Positions 1 to 10,168 of a stretch of 64,000 nt of DNA are shown piece by piece. A program made the position numbers and the translations under genes. The DNA comes from Fragilariopsis cylindrus CCMP1102. Taxonomy: Eukaryota; Bacillariophyta; Bacillariophyceae; Bacillariales; Bacillariaceae. The notes beneath the pieces are model-generated. The model was not told the DNA's origin. It saw nothing but the letters and a program-made list of their open reading frames with translations, and searched no databases. How positions within the stretch are numbered: the first letter of the stretch is position 1; the number at the start of each line of letters is the position of its first letter. Where the stretch lies: NCBI GenBank assembly GCA_900095095.1, contig FMBT01000367.1:124001-188000 (forward strand). The letters run 5' to 3'.

Positions 1-642
1 TTATATGAACAAACACAAATGTTTGATAAGAAGATAACCACAAAGACTAATAATAATAATAATACAAATGTAGATGAAGATGAAGATACTAATAATAGTA
101 ATAATAAAGAACAAAATGAAAGTAATAATAATGGAATTAGTTTTTGGGATTCCTTAGCCAAATTTTTGGGTGTTTCCTATATACCAAATGAAAGTTATCA
201 TTCCAGTAAAGGGAAACAACATAATAAAACATTATGTACCGATTATTATGATGAATTTCGTTCCAAGATGATGGAACATTCCTATAATATGTCAATCTGG
301 TTAGAAGAGTATTTATTACCCATTGCCGAGGATCCCACACGGCCTGATGTGGTGATACATAATGTCCATGAATTTCGTACCATCATCCAATCATATAAAG
401 ATGATCCCTGTCAACGATTAATAAGAAATAGTACGAATGGTGAATATATCTTAAAATCAACTATTGATGTAGATAATGGTTGGGGACCAGGTATCATGAC
501 ACGTATTATTGGTACCGGTAAAGTAAAAGCTTGTCGTGGTGCTTATGAATCAACTAGACGAATAGATAAAAAAGAAACAAAAGAAGAACAAAAACAAAAC
601 AGAAGACAACAATTACAAGAAATACAAAATGAAATGAATTGA
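1..642 (+). CDS. 3' part of an unrecognised protein (5' truncated by the window)
   Basis: The frame is open from base 1 to a TGA at 640-642, and the first ATG in view is at 19. The codons before it (LYEQTQ) are also open, so the true start probably lies outside the window. The visible 213 residues begin with an Asn/Asp/Glu-rich linker (to about residue 50). A compact region without low complexity follows, containing FWDSLAKFLGV, a YDEFRSKMMEHSYNMSIWL stretch, DDPCQRLIRNS and a GWGPGIMTRIIGTG glycine-rich segment. It ends in a charged Lys/Gln/Glu helix. I see no signal peptide or membrane segment. I do not recognise the family. The lack of low complexity in the central 130 residues argues that this is a real folded domain. 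Confidence 0.7.
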   Translation, partial: LYEQTQMFDKKITTKTNNNNNTNVDEDEDTNNSNNKEQNESNNNGISFWDSLAKFLGVSYIPNESYHSSKGKQHNKTLCTDYYDEFRSKMMEHSYNMSIWLEEYLLPIAEDPTRPDVVIHNVHEFRTIIQSYKDDPCQRLIRNSTNGEYILKSTIDVDNGWGPGIMTRIIGTGKVKACRGAYESTRRIDKKETKEEQKQNRRQQLQEIQNEMN

Positions 643-1150
643 ATTAAAATTGAAAAAAATAAAATATAACTTTTATTTTTTCTAAAAAAAAGAACAGAGG
701 TAGTTCAAAAGTAAATGATATTGCTCTGCCACTATCCTATTATCCTATTATCATAGGTACCACAAGCTAAAAAGTCGGATTACAAGTCACTACTAGTATG
801 CGCGATTTATTTGGGGGGTGCGAGGTAGAGTAGGTTTTTAATTCTTTTTTTCGATATATTTTAATGACGTGTTGAAAAAATAAATAAGGGGGCTGCGATT
901 TTTTAAGTGTTTCGTACACATATTATTTATCCACGTACACAGTAGGGACGGAAGATGGTCCTGTAATCCTTTTTATTTTTCAGAAAGAGTTGAGTTTTTT
1001 TCCGAATCAATCAATCAATCAATCAACCCCCTTATTTGGCTACGTTTATCAACAGAAGAAGAAGAAACAGATACACACAAGATGATGTACTGTACTGTAT
1101 TGTACTGTACGTCACGCTTGTGCACTTGCTTTTGCTTACAGTTGAGTTGA
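643..1150. other. intergenic, no gene seen
   Basis: AT-rich spacer between two convergent genes. It holds a TATCC/TATTATCC stutter near 735-755, a TCAA tetranucleotide run at 1007-1026 and a run of ACTGT-type words at 1088-1112. No coding frame stands out. Confidence 0.6.
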
Positions 1151-2298
1151 TTAGAAATCTTGTTCTTCACTACTTAAACTAGAATCATCAGTATTCGTAT
1201 TTGTTTTGTTGTTACTGTCACTATCACTATTACCAGTTGTTGTAGTAATACTTGTTCTTGTTTTACAGAATAATATTGAAATCAATAATAATAATGCTAT
1301 GATAAAATAACCAATACCTGCACCAAGTGAAAGCCATGCCCCAGAATCAAAACGACATTTTATACCATTTGTGGATTCAATAGAAGAAAAAGTACAGAAT
1401 TGTTCCTGTATAACCTCACCATTTTTATTAAATGATGATAATTGTGGTGACGCAAACATAATTGTAAATGTACCAAATTGGAATGCAGATGCTATAACAA
1501 ATGTTATAGATAGTAAAAATTTGGACAAACACTTTGTTGCGAATTTATTATTTACACCCCAACCACCACAACAATAATAATTGAATACTATTATTAATAA
1601 TTGTATTATACCTAATATAGCAATACATGGTGCAAATATACTACAATATCGTGCTAAAATCCACAGATCAATTCTCCTTGATGTTGATGATGATGATTCG
1701 TCTTTGACATCGTCTTCGACATTATCATTAGTATTATAATGATTATAATTATTAAAAAACCATTTAAAATCATTCAATTCATCACAATAAAGGAAACACA
1801 TTGGATCTTGTTTATAAAATTTACTACTACTAGTACCTCCTATTCCTCCTCCTTCTACTGATGATGATGATGGATTACCCATATTATATGCAAATAAACC
1901 AACACCAGCTTCATTTAAATATTCAAATGGTGAATACATATATTCGGGTAATAACTCGTTACTGTAATTGTTGCGATTATTACTTAATAATGCTTCTGTA
2001 AAACCATCTGTTGTTGATGTTATATCTCTATACGAGAAGAAGTTACATGAATAGATTGTTAATATAGATAATGTAATTGAACCAAATGCTAATACTAACA
2101 AAGATACTACTTTGCATTTTTGAGTTCGAGTATTAGTTCGAGTAGTTCGTGTAGTGCGAGTGGTTCGAGGATTTTGGTTTTGATTATGATTTATTTTCAT
2201 ATTTTCTTCTTGATAATTACTATTATTATTAGGTATAGCAGAAACCATCATCATCACATCATCATCATCACTAACACCGACGATACCATCATTATCTT

Positions 2299-2329
<31 letters not shown>

Positions 2330-2332
2330 CAT
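1151..2332 (-). CDS. four-pass membrane protein, diatom-type, function unknown
   Basis: 393 residues, starting at the first ATG after an in-frame TAA. The N-terminal tail is low complexity: a poly-Thr run at 2-11, an Asp/Met patch, then TTR repeats at 57-70. Four hydrophobic segments are visible at about 74-95, 227-253, 270-294 and 332-356. Between the first and second lies an extracellular-type loop with GVGLF (143-147) and several cysteines (179, 183). Cysteines at 313 and 326 fall in the last loop. The C-terminus is Ser/Thr/Asp-rich. The four-pass plan, the GVGLF motif before the second segment and the paired Cys resemble uncharacterised diatom tetraspan proteins I recall, but I cannot name a domain. 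The 5' flank (2337-2415) is a GACTTT/GACTTC hexamer-like repeat. Confidence 0.8.
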
Positions 2333-2716
2333 ATTACGACTTTGACTTCGACTTCGACTTAAACTCCGACTTTAATTTTGATCTTTACTTTGACTGCGAC
2401 TTTGACTGCAAACTGCAACTGCGTGGAGACTTATGAAGATATTTTTCAGATGTACCTTACAGTAGTAGAGTATATGAAGGAAGAATGGAGAACGAAGAAG
2501 GGAAGAAGCAGCATATATAGCATAGCATTCGCTTGAATGAAACGTTAATACAGAACAAGGACAATGTATGTATCGTAATGCGTAATATGCAAAGCAAAGA
2601 AAACACACGACAAAAAATTTAAGCGAGGGCGCAGCGTGATTTTATGATATTAGCGATATGAATAATTCATTTTTCATATCTTCTTTTTCAAATCTTCTCT
2701 TTCCTATTTCGCGCTA

Positions 2717-3252
2717 CCAGTAAAAAACTAAACTGACCTGACCCTTTTCAAATTTTTTTACTCCTTATAGTGTGTCATTTTGATAAATATATTGACCAGC
2801 TAGACTCTAATCCAATAATACAGTATTCTTAAACAGATTAAACACTGTTATTCTTTATATTCAGTAGTAGGTGATTAAATCACTTATCATCATGTATTTG
2901 TCTGTTTTATACATGCCATTTTTTTGGAATAATTAAAGGGTCGGTCAGTTCAGTACACTGTCAAAAGTGCGCGCATGGAGTAGCGCGATCAAATTAGAAA
3001 AGGGTCACTTAACGATTTTTGAAAAATTCAAAGAAAAAAAGAACCAAGGTAGTAACCTATCTAAACAGACATGAATATCGAATATAAACATTATTCCTTC
3101 TACAGCATGCTTCCTTTATGTGTTACCTGTAATTATATCTAATATCATAGGCTGATCGGAGCATGTTAACGGATACATAATAGAGTTGGCGCAAAAGGGT
3201 CACTCTTAAACAGTCAGTTAAGTCCCGTGCGGTCGCTTTAGTTTTTTACTGG
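2717..3252. mobile_element. TA-flanked terminal-inverted-repeat element (MITE-like), 536 bp
   Basis: The left end reads CCAGTAAAAAACTAAA (2717-2732) and the right end TTTAGTTTTTTACTGG (3237-3252), a perfect 16-bp inverted repeat. Both ends are flanked by TA (2715-2716 and 3253-3254). A second inverted block lies inward: TGACCCTTTT near 2739 faces AAAAGGGTCA near 3193. Further AAAGGGTC copies occur at about 2936 and 2999. There is no transposase frame. A TA target duplication plus a CAGT-containing end fits non-autonomous Tc1/mariner/pogo-type elements (known features of that superfamily); the assignment is inference. Confidence 0.6.
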
Positions 3253-3778
3253 TACCATTGATTGATTCAATTATGCCTTTAATAAACGTCGAATTTATTT
3301 ACTAACACATAATTTTTTAATAATATCGCGCACCACAACACTACATAACGCTATAGCGCGTGCGTGGTCGCGATCGTTGACGTGTACTTGGTGTACGTGT
3401 CGTTCATTACAAAATGAGCATCCATGCAATACTCACAAAATATTTGCTTCTTCGTATTATTGCGATCGCACCGAACAGCACCATACAGTAAAGCGATAAT
3501 GTAATCATGTATGTGATGATGACAACGCGGACGATAATTGCATACGACTGAACTCATAAACTGACTAATCCGCCATGATACTTGTAATAATGAAATCTCG
3601 CCGAGGTTGACGTTCTACAAGTTCGTACAAGCAGCACAGTTGAACCGGTAAAAGAGAATATTTCTATACAACATTTGCTTTGAGTAAAATGCACTACAAG
3701 TATATAAAAAGATTGATACACTCACAAAAATAAATTTAAGAAGAAACAAAACAGAATAGAACAGAACAAAACAAAACA
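3253..3778. other. intergenic; upstream region of the next gene
   Basis: AT-rich with a few GC-rich palindromic words (GCGATCGC-like near 3465). No convincing gene. The last 80 bp carry a TATA box and an A/C/G leader, AACAAAACAGAATAGAACAG-like, just before the ATG at 3779. Confidence 0.5.
3701..3709 (+). promoter_or_regulatory. TATA box candidate
   Basis: TATATAAAA lies 70 bp before the ATG at 3779. The intervening sequence is an A-rich leader, a sensible promoter plus short 5' UTR arrangement. Confidence 0.5.
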
Positions 3779-4360
3779 ATGACAATGAATAACGATACAA
3801 GAATTGCATCAACTTACGAACATGAGTTGTCTACAATTAGTAACATTACCAGCGAAAATGGAACCAAGGAAGATAACAAGGATGAAAACAAGAACAAAAA
3901 CAGCAACACAACGAGCAAAGTAGAAACCATAAAGGAAACCGTAACCGATAGCAAATTTGTAATGGGAGCGGGAACAGGCTTTGTTACTGGAGCATTGACA
4001 GGTGGATTTTTAACTCACGCCTATGAAAAGAAGAAACAAAAGACGGAAGAAAAGAAACGTATAACGGGAGAGGAGAAGGAATATTAACGTATTTTAGAAC
4101 TGCGTCGTGCTAGAGAAGAAGAAGAACATAATTACCGACGACAACGTCAAGAGCGTGAATACAGAGAAGGTTATTATGAAGAAGATCGACGACGACGAGG
4201 ACGACGTGGCCATCGTCGTAGACATAGTCAGCGTGGAATCCATCTAGGTGTTGCAGCCCTTGGTGTATTCGTTGCAGGTGAAATGATTAGTGGAGGAGGT
4301 GAAAGGATAGGTCATATTCTTCGTGGTGGTTTTGACGGAGGTAGTAGTGGGCTGTGGTAG
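3779..4360 (+). pseudogene. small Gly-zipper/Arg-rich membrane-associated protein with one in-frame TAA
   Basis: From the ATG at 3779 one frame stays open for 193 codons to TAG at 4358-4360, except for a single TAA at 4085-4087. The first half is an Asn/Lys/Thr-rich tail, then a glycine zipper (about residues 61-80: VMGAGTGFVTGALTGGF), then a Lys/Glu helix. After the stop the same frame continues with a Glu/Arg-rich helix (RRAREEEEHNYRRQRQ), an Arg/His-rich stretch and a second glycine-rich hydrophobic segment (about 159-175). Composition is continuous across the stop. A possible 96-bp GT-AG intron (4002-4097) would remove the stop in frame but would also remove most of the first zipper. It could therefore be an intact spliced gene, a 102-residue protein with an unusual 3' UTR, or a gene with a nonsense change. 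I cannot choose. Confidence 0.5.
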
Positions 4361-5692
4361 AAACATAACAACGACTTGTATGATTTGAAATTCCAAAAAT
4401 ACAATAGAAATATTGCAGTGTAAATTTAATGCAGTATCATTTATTATAAGAAAAGAATCTAAAGATATTCACACATATCATCACAAGGTAATCTCACTCA
4501 ATGGAACAAAGAAAACCTGGTTTCTAGCAAGAATAGAGAATAATGCAAAGTAAAATTGTATAAGTATCTCCCACAAAATTGTCTTTATAGTCATAGAAAG
4601 AGAGAAGGAGAAATAGAGAGGTAGATCAACACAAAACTACTAAGTAACCATTAATAAGTCTGATTTGGTAGAGGATTATATATACTATTGTTGTAAATAA
4701 ACATGAGCATATTTCTAGATACATTAAGTGAGATTTGGGTGTAGGGTGTCTAAATAATAATGTGGAAAGTTAAAATTTTATATGTGGCAATCTATCTGAG
4801 ACTGGCGCATTACTATACTGTACTGTATATATTCTCGAATGGATTGTAATTGTTAACATCACAGTATCAGTGGGTTTAGATCGCCCAGTGCTACAGCTAG
4901 GTGGACCAGAAAGCAGCGTTTCTGCGACAGATACCGTTTTAGTAACTCATTTGAGAGAACAGCTTCGTCTGCTCATTACCAGCTCACGTACAGAGAGTAG
5001 TGCAAAAAAAAATGCTCAGCTGATCAATGCGGCAATGGTTCTCTATTTTAGTAGATGATTGAAGGACGTGATTTCGTATTTATCCCTCATGCAGACAATC
5101 CATCACAGAGAGAGAGAGAGAGAGAGCCACACCACTCTGCCAATACACAGCATTATGTCACTTGAATAATAACTGCCAGTGCTGCCTCGAATCTTCGGTA
5201 GGAGAAGAAGAGATAACAGCTGCTGATGTTGACGAGCAACTGTGTTCAGTAAGTAGGACAGCACGACCATTACTATCCGTTCCACAAAAAATAACGCGCA
5301 TACAGTAGGGCGATGAATGAATGAATCCGAAACAATTTCAAGATCAACTTGTGCCACAAACAGTTATTTTGGAGGAAGCGGGAATTTTATTTTTTACGGC
5401 ATTTCTGCCCCTAAACAATAGTAGTTTTTTGAAGTGTATGATGACCATCTAAAAGAGCACGACTCACTCGACTCATTCTACTACTGTTATTCGGTACGAT
5501 AGGAATGTAACAATATAAAAAGATAGTATGGAGAGCGGAGATAGATTTATATGGCTACAGTAGTATAAGTAGTTCTTTTGTAAATTTCAAATATATTTAT
5601 TTATAATCATTTACAGTTTTCTTAATTTGTTTTATCTGAAATTCAAGGTATGTATGCAAATATTAATTTCATATCACATTATTCCTGTTCTA
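4361..5692. other. intergenic with possible decayed coding fragments
   Basis: The middle (about 4800-5300) is less AT-rich than its surroundings and has short open stretches. One at 4870-5055 reads without an ATG and includes LGGPESSVSATDTV and NAAMVLYFSR. Another near 5140-5310 includes CQCCLESSVGEEE. A GA repeat (5108-5126) separates them. They could be remnants of one gene broken by indels, but I recognise no family. The rest is A/T-rich spacer. Confidence 0.3.
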
Positions 5693-6616
5693 CTAGAACA
5701 CCAGTTGATGTTTCTTACTATCTCCACCAGCATCAGTAGCAGATCCGTTGTGGTTGTCGTTATCATTACCATTATTATTACTTTTTCGTTTCTTACTTTT
5801 ATTCGTATCACTTTGTCTTATAATGGGATTCTCTAATAGACGACCAAGCGGGTACATGATATGTAAATCAAGCAGAGCTGCAATTGCAGACCGGCAGACT
5901 CTGTGTTCATTCAGAAACGATATCGCTTGTCTGTGTTTATTATCATTATCATCATTATCATTATCAACATCATAAAATGGTATAATGAATTTCTTACGAC
6001 TATCCTTAATTTGATCAGTATAACGAATCCAATTAATAATTTGTCCCTTTCTTTCATTTAATTTCGTATCATCGAATGAACACATTGCACTAGCAACACA
6101 TTCTCTTTGAAACTGCTTGTTACTTTCAATATCAGTATTATTAGTAATAATAGTAGCTATAGATCCGTCGCTATTATCGTTATCGTTTTTATCGTTACTA
6201 TTTCCCGCCTCGACTACTTTCGTAGCTTTCGTAGTAGTGTCCTTTAAGAAGTCAAGACAATTACACGTGTAGAATTTATCTTTATTATTGAACTTTTTAC
6301 ATCTCAAATCACAGTTTTTCAGGTATTTCACACAGCATGCTAGTTTCTCACTTGGTTTCTGTATTTTGTTGTTTTTCTTATTCCCTATAACATGGAATGG
6401 ATGGTACGCACTACTAATAGTGTCGTGTTGTCCTTCTCGTAGTCGATTCTTTACACAGCATACTAGTTTCTCACTTGGTTCCTTCATTTTGTTTTTCTTA
6501 TTACCTATTTTTACATGGAATGGATGGTACGTACTACTAATAGTAGTAGGCCTAGTCGTAGTTTGGCCTGCTATAGCTACTCGTGACGCGTGTGGTCCTT
6601 CTTGTAGTCGATTCAT
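5693..6616 (-). CDS. protein with tandemly duplicated N-terminal Cys-Cys motif, function unknown
   Basis: 307 residues from an ATG preceded by an ACAAAA-rich leader. The N-terminus holds two diverged copies of one unit: residues 2-56 and 57-97, each with NRLxEGxH, a SSxYHPFHV core, GNKKN, PSEKL and a terminal CCVK. A single-copy region follows with C-x4-C-type cysteines (KNCDLRCKKF, YTCNCLDFL), then an Asn/Asp-rich linker. The next region has FQRECVASAMCSFD, an INWIRYTDQIKDSRKKFIIPFYD segment and HRVCRSAIAALLDL. The tail is Lys/Asn-rich and could act as a nuclear signal. The layout (Cys pairs, I-W-RY, then VCR-A--LL) reminds me of N-terminal regions of transposase-derived proteins in algae, but that is a weak impression. 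No DDE catalytic core is present. Confidence 0.6.
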   Translation of the reverse strand: MNRLQEGPHASRVAIAGQTTTRPTTISSTYHPFHVKIGNKKNKMKEPSEKLVCCVKNRLREGQHDTISSAYHPFHVIGNKKNNKIQKPSEKLACCVKYLKNCDLRCKKFNNKDKFYTCNCLDFLKDTTTKATKVVEAGNSNDKNDNDNSDGSIATIITNNTDIESNKQFQRECVASAMCSFDDTKLNERKGQIINWIRYTDQIKDSRKKFIIPFYDVDNDNDDNDNKHRQAISFLNEHRVCRSAIAALLDLHIMYPLGRLLENPIIRQSDTNKSKKRKSNNNGNDNDNHNGSATDAGGDSKKHQLVF

Positions 6617-8701
6617 AATTGTTATTTTGTTTTTGTTTTTGTTTTTGTTTTGTTTTGTTCTATCTGTTTGTTTGCAAAGGAAAAAAGGAGAGGAAGAATT
6701 AATTGTATGAACTATGTACAGTGGTTATCCGCTAAGTTACTAGTAAGTTACAATCTCAATTCTCACATTGTTATTAGTTGCTTTAGCATGAAGCGTCGAC
6801 CAATATGCAGGAATTGAGTGAGTCACTCGACCCGTTGCGCGCGCTACTACCATCACGTGTATACATTTATTTTGATTTTTGATACTGATCTCGCATCATT
6901 ATTTATGCACTGCGTTGTTCTTCGCTTTTATTTATCATAATTTATTTTTTGAATACAGCCGCAACTTCAATAAAACCATCCATCGCATCAATTAAATAAA
7001 TAATAATCAAAAGCATTCATTTCGCGATACTGCATGCACACCCGCAATCATAATATTAGTATTGTTCGCTTCTCTTTTTTGAGCGCAACTTCAGTCTTGT
7101 TTTAATTACTGTATCAACAAGCAGTACTACTGTATCACAAATCCGATCAGTTTTAATAATGAGTGTCGTCATCATAAAATAAAATAAACGGCTTGAAAAG
7201 TGAAGGTATATAAAAGCGAATTTAATCATACACTTCATCTTCCCCATATGTTCTTCTTCTTACATATGCAACCAATTACATTATTTGTATGAAAACCGCA
7301 ACCATCCTCGCATCGTTCGAAAGGTGTTATATTGCATGTTCAACACATCATCATTCTTCGCTTTTATCGTTCTTTGATTACGGCATAAGTAGTGAGTAAA
7401 AACGTTTATATCGGTTACTGATGTGTGATGTGTGCGCGTTATTTTAGATAAAAAACTGTGTTCTCTTTTTCTGATTTGATTCATTCATTCCTGCATACGT
7501 GAAAATTCTCTTACAGTAATTTTATGCGCAGCCCCCCGCCCCCGTCCTCAGTAAATTCACTGTGATCGTACTGTAATCACACTTGCAACGTCATACTGTA
7601 GTAGGAAGTACAAATAGTTGCATATATATTTTGTTTAATCACTTGTAAAACTGGCCCGAGCATTATTTCGCTTTTTTGTTTTGTTTAGACATACGAAAAT
7701 CTGATCGATACAGAAAAGGTACACAGAACACCAAAAGAATAATACATACTTTACTCATACTGTAATGTAAATATTTACCATAAGTACCATGCATGAGAAT
7801 AAATGAAAAAGTAATGTAAAACATACAAAATTACACTTCATAATATTTATTTCTTATTATGATATAGTACTATCGATAGTATCGCATATGTTTTATGACT
7901 TTTATCTCAGTGTTAGCTTAATTAATAAATTAATGAAAACCGGAATTTGTTTCTATGATAGAAAGAAAATATTCTTTACGTAGTACAGTACTACGTAGTA
8001 CAGTACTATCAATTGTATCACATCATACTATAAGTTTTACTACTCTTATCGTGTTAGCTTGATAAATAAGTTAATATAAAAAATGGCCCGAGTACGATAA
8101 TAATGATAATAACAACAATAATAGTCTGCTTTTTCGTTTAGATATGGAAATCGTCGCCTATTCCTACTGAAATTCGATGTCTGTTCCTACAATGCCTCTT
8201 ACAGTTGATATACACTGTATGATCAATATTATCGCATGATAATATATAATTATGTTTTGTTACTTGTATTGCTACAGTAGCTTAATAAATCTATGAAAAC
8301 CGCTCCGAGCATTATATAATAAATCGCCCTTTTTTTTAGTCAAAAATCATTTTCAAAAAAAATTATAAGGCAAGCGATTGATTATCGATCACACTTGCAA
8401 CGTCATTAGCACTATAAGAAATTTCTTCTTTTTATTATGCCTCTTACGTAATACGATCCATTAATTATTGTATCGCATATTATGTTTTTTCGCTCCTTTT
8501 TCTTATAATTCGCTCCTTTTTCATTAAAATAATGCATACGATAAAACAATAATTAATGGTCAAATGAATATACGATCAGATCAATATGTATCGGGCTGCT
8601 ACGAATAAGAAACTGACCGATAAGTAAGAGGACACAAAAGACAAAACATAATAAAATAATAAAAAAAAACTTCAATAGAATAGGAGCAGCAAACCTTAAA
8701 G
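6617..8701. other. gene-free stretch with diverged repeats
   Basis: No coding frame is convincing. From about 7550 onward the DNA consists of diverged copies of one sequence (listed separately). An overlapping palindromic run, TACGTAGTACAGTACTACGT, sits near 7979-7998. Confidence 0.55.
7550..8545 (+). repeat. four to five diverged direct repeats, about 130-200 bp each
   Basis: Landmark words recur in the same order. ACACTTGCAACGTCAT occurs near 7580 and 8390. TATCGCATATG/TATCGCATGAT/TATCGCATATT occur near 7880, 8232 and 8472. GTTAGCTTAATTAATAAATT and its variants occur near 7912, 8050 and 8276. GAAAACCG or GGCCCGAGCATTAT occurs near 7657, 7937, 8085 and 8295. Copies differ by many substitutions and indels, so the array is old. 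It has no open frame. Confidence 0.5.
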
Positions 8702-10168
8702 ATGGCGGAACAACAGCAACAACGACAGCGACAAAGTCAAAGTAATACTACCACTCGTAGTCGAGCTCAACTTGTAAAAGATGCAGCAAGAAATAATGTA
8801 CCAGAGGAAGTGGATTGTATAGATGGTAGTATAATAACTGATTTATTATCAACCATTGGATGGATTGATTACGATCTACCGGAAGGTATAATATTTGATT
8901 TTCAACATTTCACAAAATACAAATTAGACAAAAAAGGACGAATTGCACAACTTGCATTAGGTCAGGGACTGTATACAACAAAAGATCAAAATGGTACTAT
9001 TGGATGGATAAGTCCTACACCCGAATTTTCAAATATATCATGGATATTACCTAAATTAATATCACGTTTAACAGAGCTGAAGGAATTAATTTTATGGAAA
9101 TGTTCTTCATTACCAGAAAACTTCGATTTACCAAAATTAAGATTGTTGGTACTACAAAATTGTGACAGTGCACAAATATTCAAAAGTTCAAGCAACAACA
9201 ACATTAAATTACCTGTACTTGATAAATTAATTCTACGTGAATTTAATATTAGTAATACATCAACTACTAATGCATCATATGTATCTAATTTCTTGAAACA
9301 ACTACCATCATTGGCACGAATCGAATATATTGATGACGTCAAGCAAGCAGACGAGAAAAGAAGTTGTTGTGATCGTAGTCGAAGATCATGTACTCTATTC
9401 TTACAATTACTACTATCAAAAGAATGTTGTAATGCTATAAATAGAAATAAATTGGTCAATATTGGTATATATAATTTTAAAATGACATCTGATGATGTGC
9501 AATTGATCTTCAATAAATTATTAACAACCGAATATTATCCTAATATTACTGGTATAGCATTACAAAATAATGGTATTGAAACATTCCAAGGTGTTGTATC
9601 AGAAAACTTTATTGTAAATCGTACACTCGTCAAATTATTAATTGATGGTAATCCAGTGACAGAGAAACTACTCGATAATGATAAAAATGAACAGGATGCA
9701 TTGTTAAGTATTCTGTCTAACTATAATCGAGTATCCTGTATTGGATCCGAAGTAATATCGAATGGTTCGGGTTCAGGTTCAGTAGGTCGTTGGGAATCTA
9801 TTAAATTAAAAAGATACGGGCCAAATATTGATTATGCATTAAGGATAAATTATGCTGGTAGGACACTTATTGAAAATGTTCCATTACTTCCAGTTCCAGT
9901 TCCAGTTCTTCCATCAGCGGTGATGACAGTGACTAATACAACTACTACTGATGCTGATGGTACAAGAAGTAGTATTCCGTTATCTTTATGGCCAATTGTT
10001 TTAGAACGTAGTGCAAATAATGCAGCTACTCAAAAACCAAGATTAGGTAGTAGTACTTTACGATTACGACGTAGTACAGGATTATTGAATGGCAATAATA
10101 AAAATCAACATACTGGTTTATATTATCTTATACGAAATAATTTACCATTCTTTGAAAATTTAATATAA
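8702..10168 (+). CDS. leucine-rich-repeat-like protein with a diatom-type C-terminal domain
   Basis: 488 residues. A Gln-rich start is followed by a region with irregular leucine-rich repeats at about 118-190 (LTELKELILWKCSSLPENF, LPKLRLLVLQNCD, LPVLDKLILREFNIS). A second set lies at about 250-325 (LVNIGIYNFKM, ITGIALQNNGIETF, LVKLLIDGNPVTEKLL). The C-terminal third has YGPNIDYALRINYAGRTLIE (about 378-397), a Pro/Val hinge, LSLWPIVLERS (about 425-435) and a closing GLYYLIRNNLPFF. From memory, the last three blocks recur together in many uncharacterised diatom LRR proteins. No signal peptide or membrane span is seen, so it is probably cytosolic or nuclear. The partner is unknown. Intronless; stop at 10166-10168. 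Confidence 0.75.
   Translation: MAEQQQQRQRQSQSNTTTRSRAQLVKDAARNNVPEEVDCIDGSIITDLLSTIGWIDYDLPEGIIFDFQHFTKYKLDKKGRIAQLALGQGLYTTKDQNGTIGWISPTPEFSNISWILPKLISRLTELKELILWKCSSLPENFDLPKLRLLVLQNCDSAQIFKSSSNNNIKLPVLDKLILREFNISNTSTTNASYVSNFLKQLPSLARIEYIDDVKQADEKRSCCDRSRRSCTLFLQLLLSKECCNAINRNKLVNIGIYNFKMTSDDVQLIFNKLLTTEYYPNITGIALQNNGIETFQGVVSENFIVNRTLVKLLIDGNPVTEKLLDNDKNEQDALLSILSNYNRVSCIGSEVISNGSGSGSVGRWESIKLKRYGPNIDYALRINYAGRTLIENVPLLPVPVPVLPSAVMTVTNTTTTDADGTRSSIPLSLWPIVLERSANNAATQKPRLGSSTLRLRRSTGLLNGNNKNQHTGLYYLIRNNLPFFENLI

Noticed and set aside
2372-2608. 78-codon minus-strand frame upstream of the four-pass membrane protein
   Set aside because: Compositionally like surrounding spacer and without recognisable domain; more likely 5' flank.
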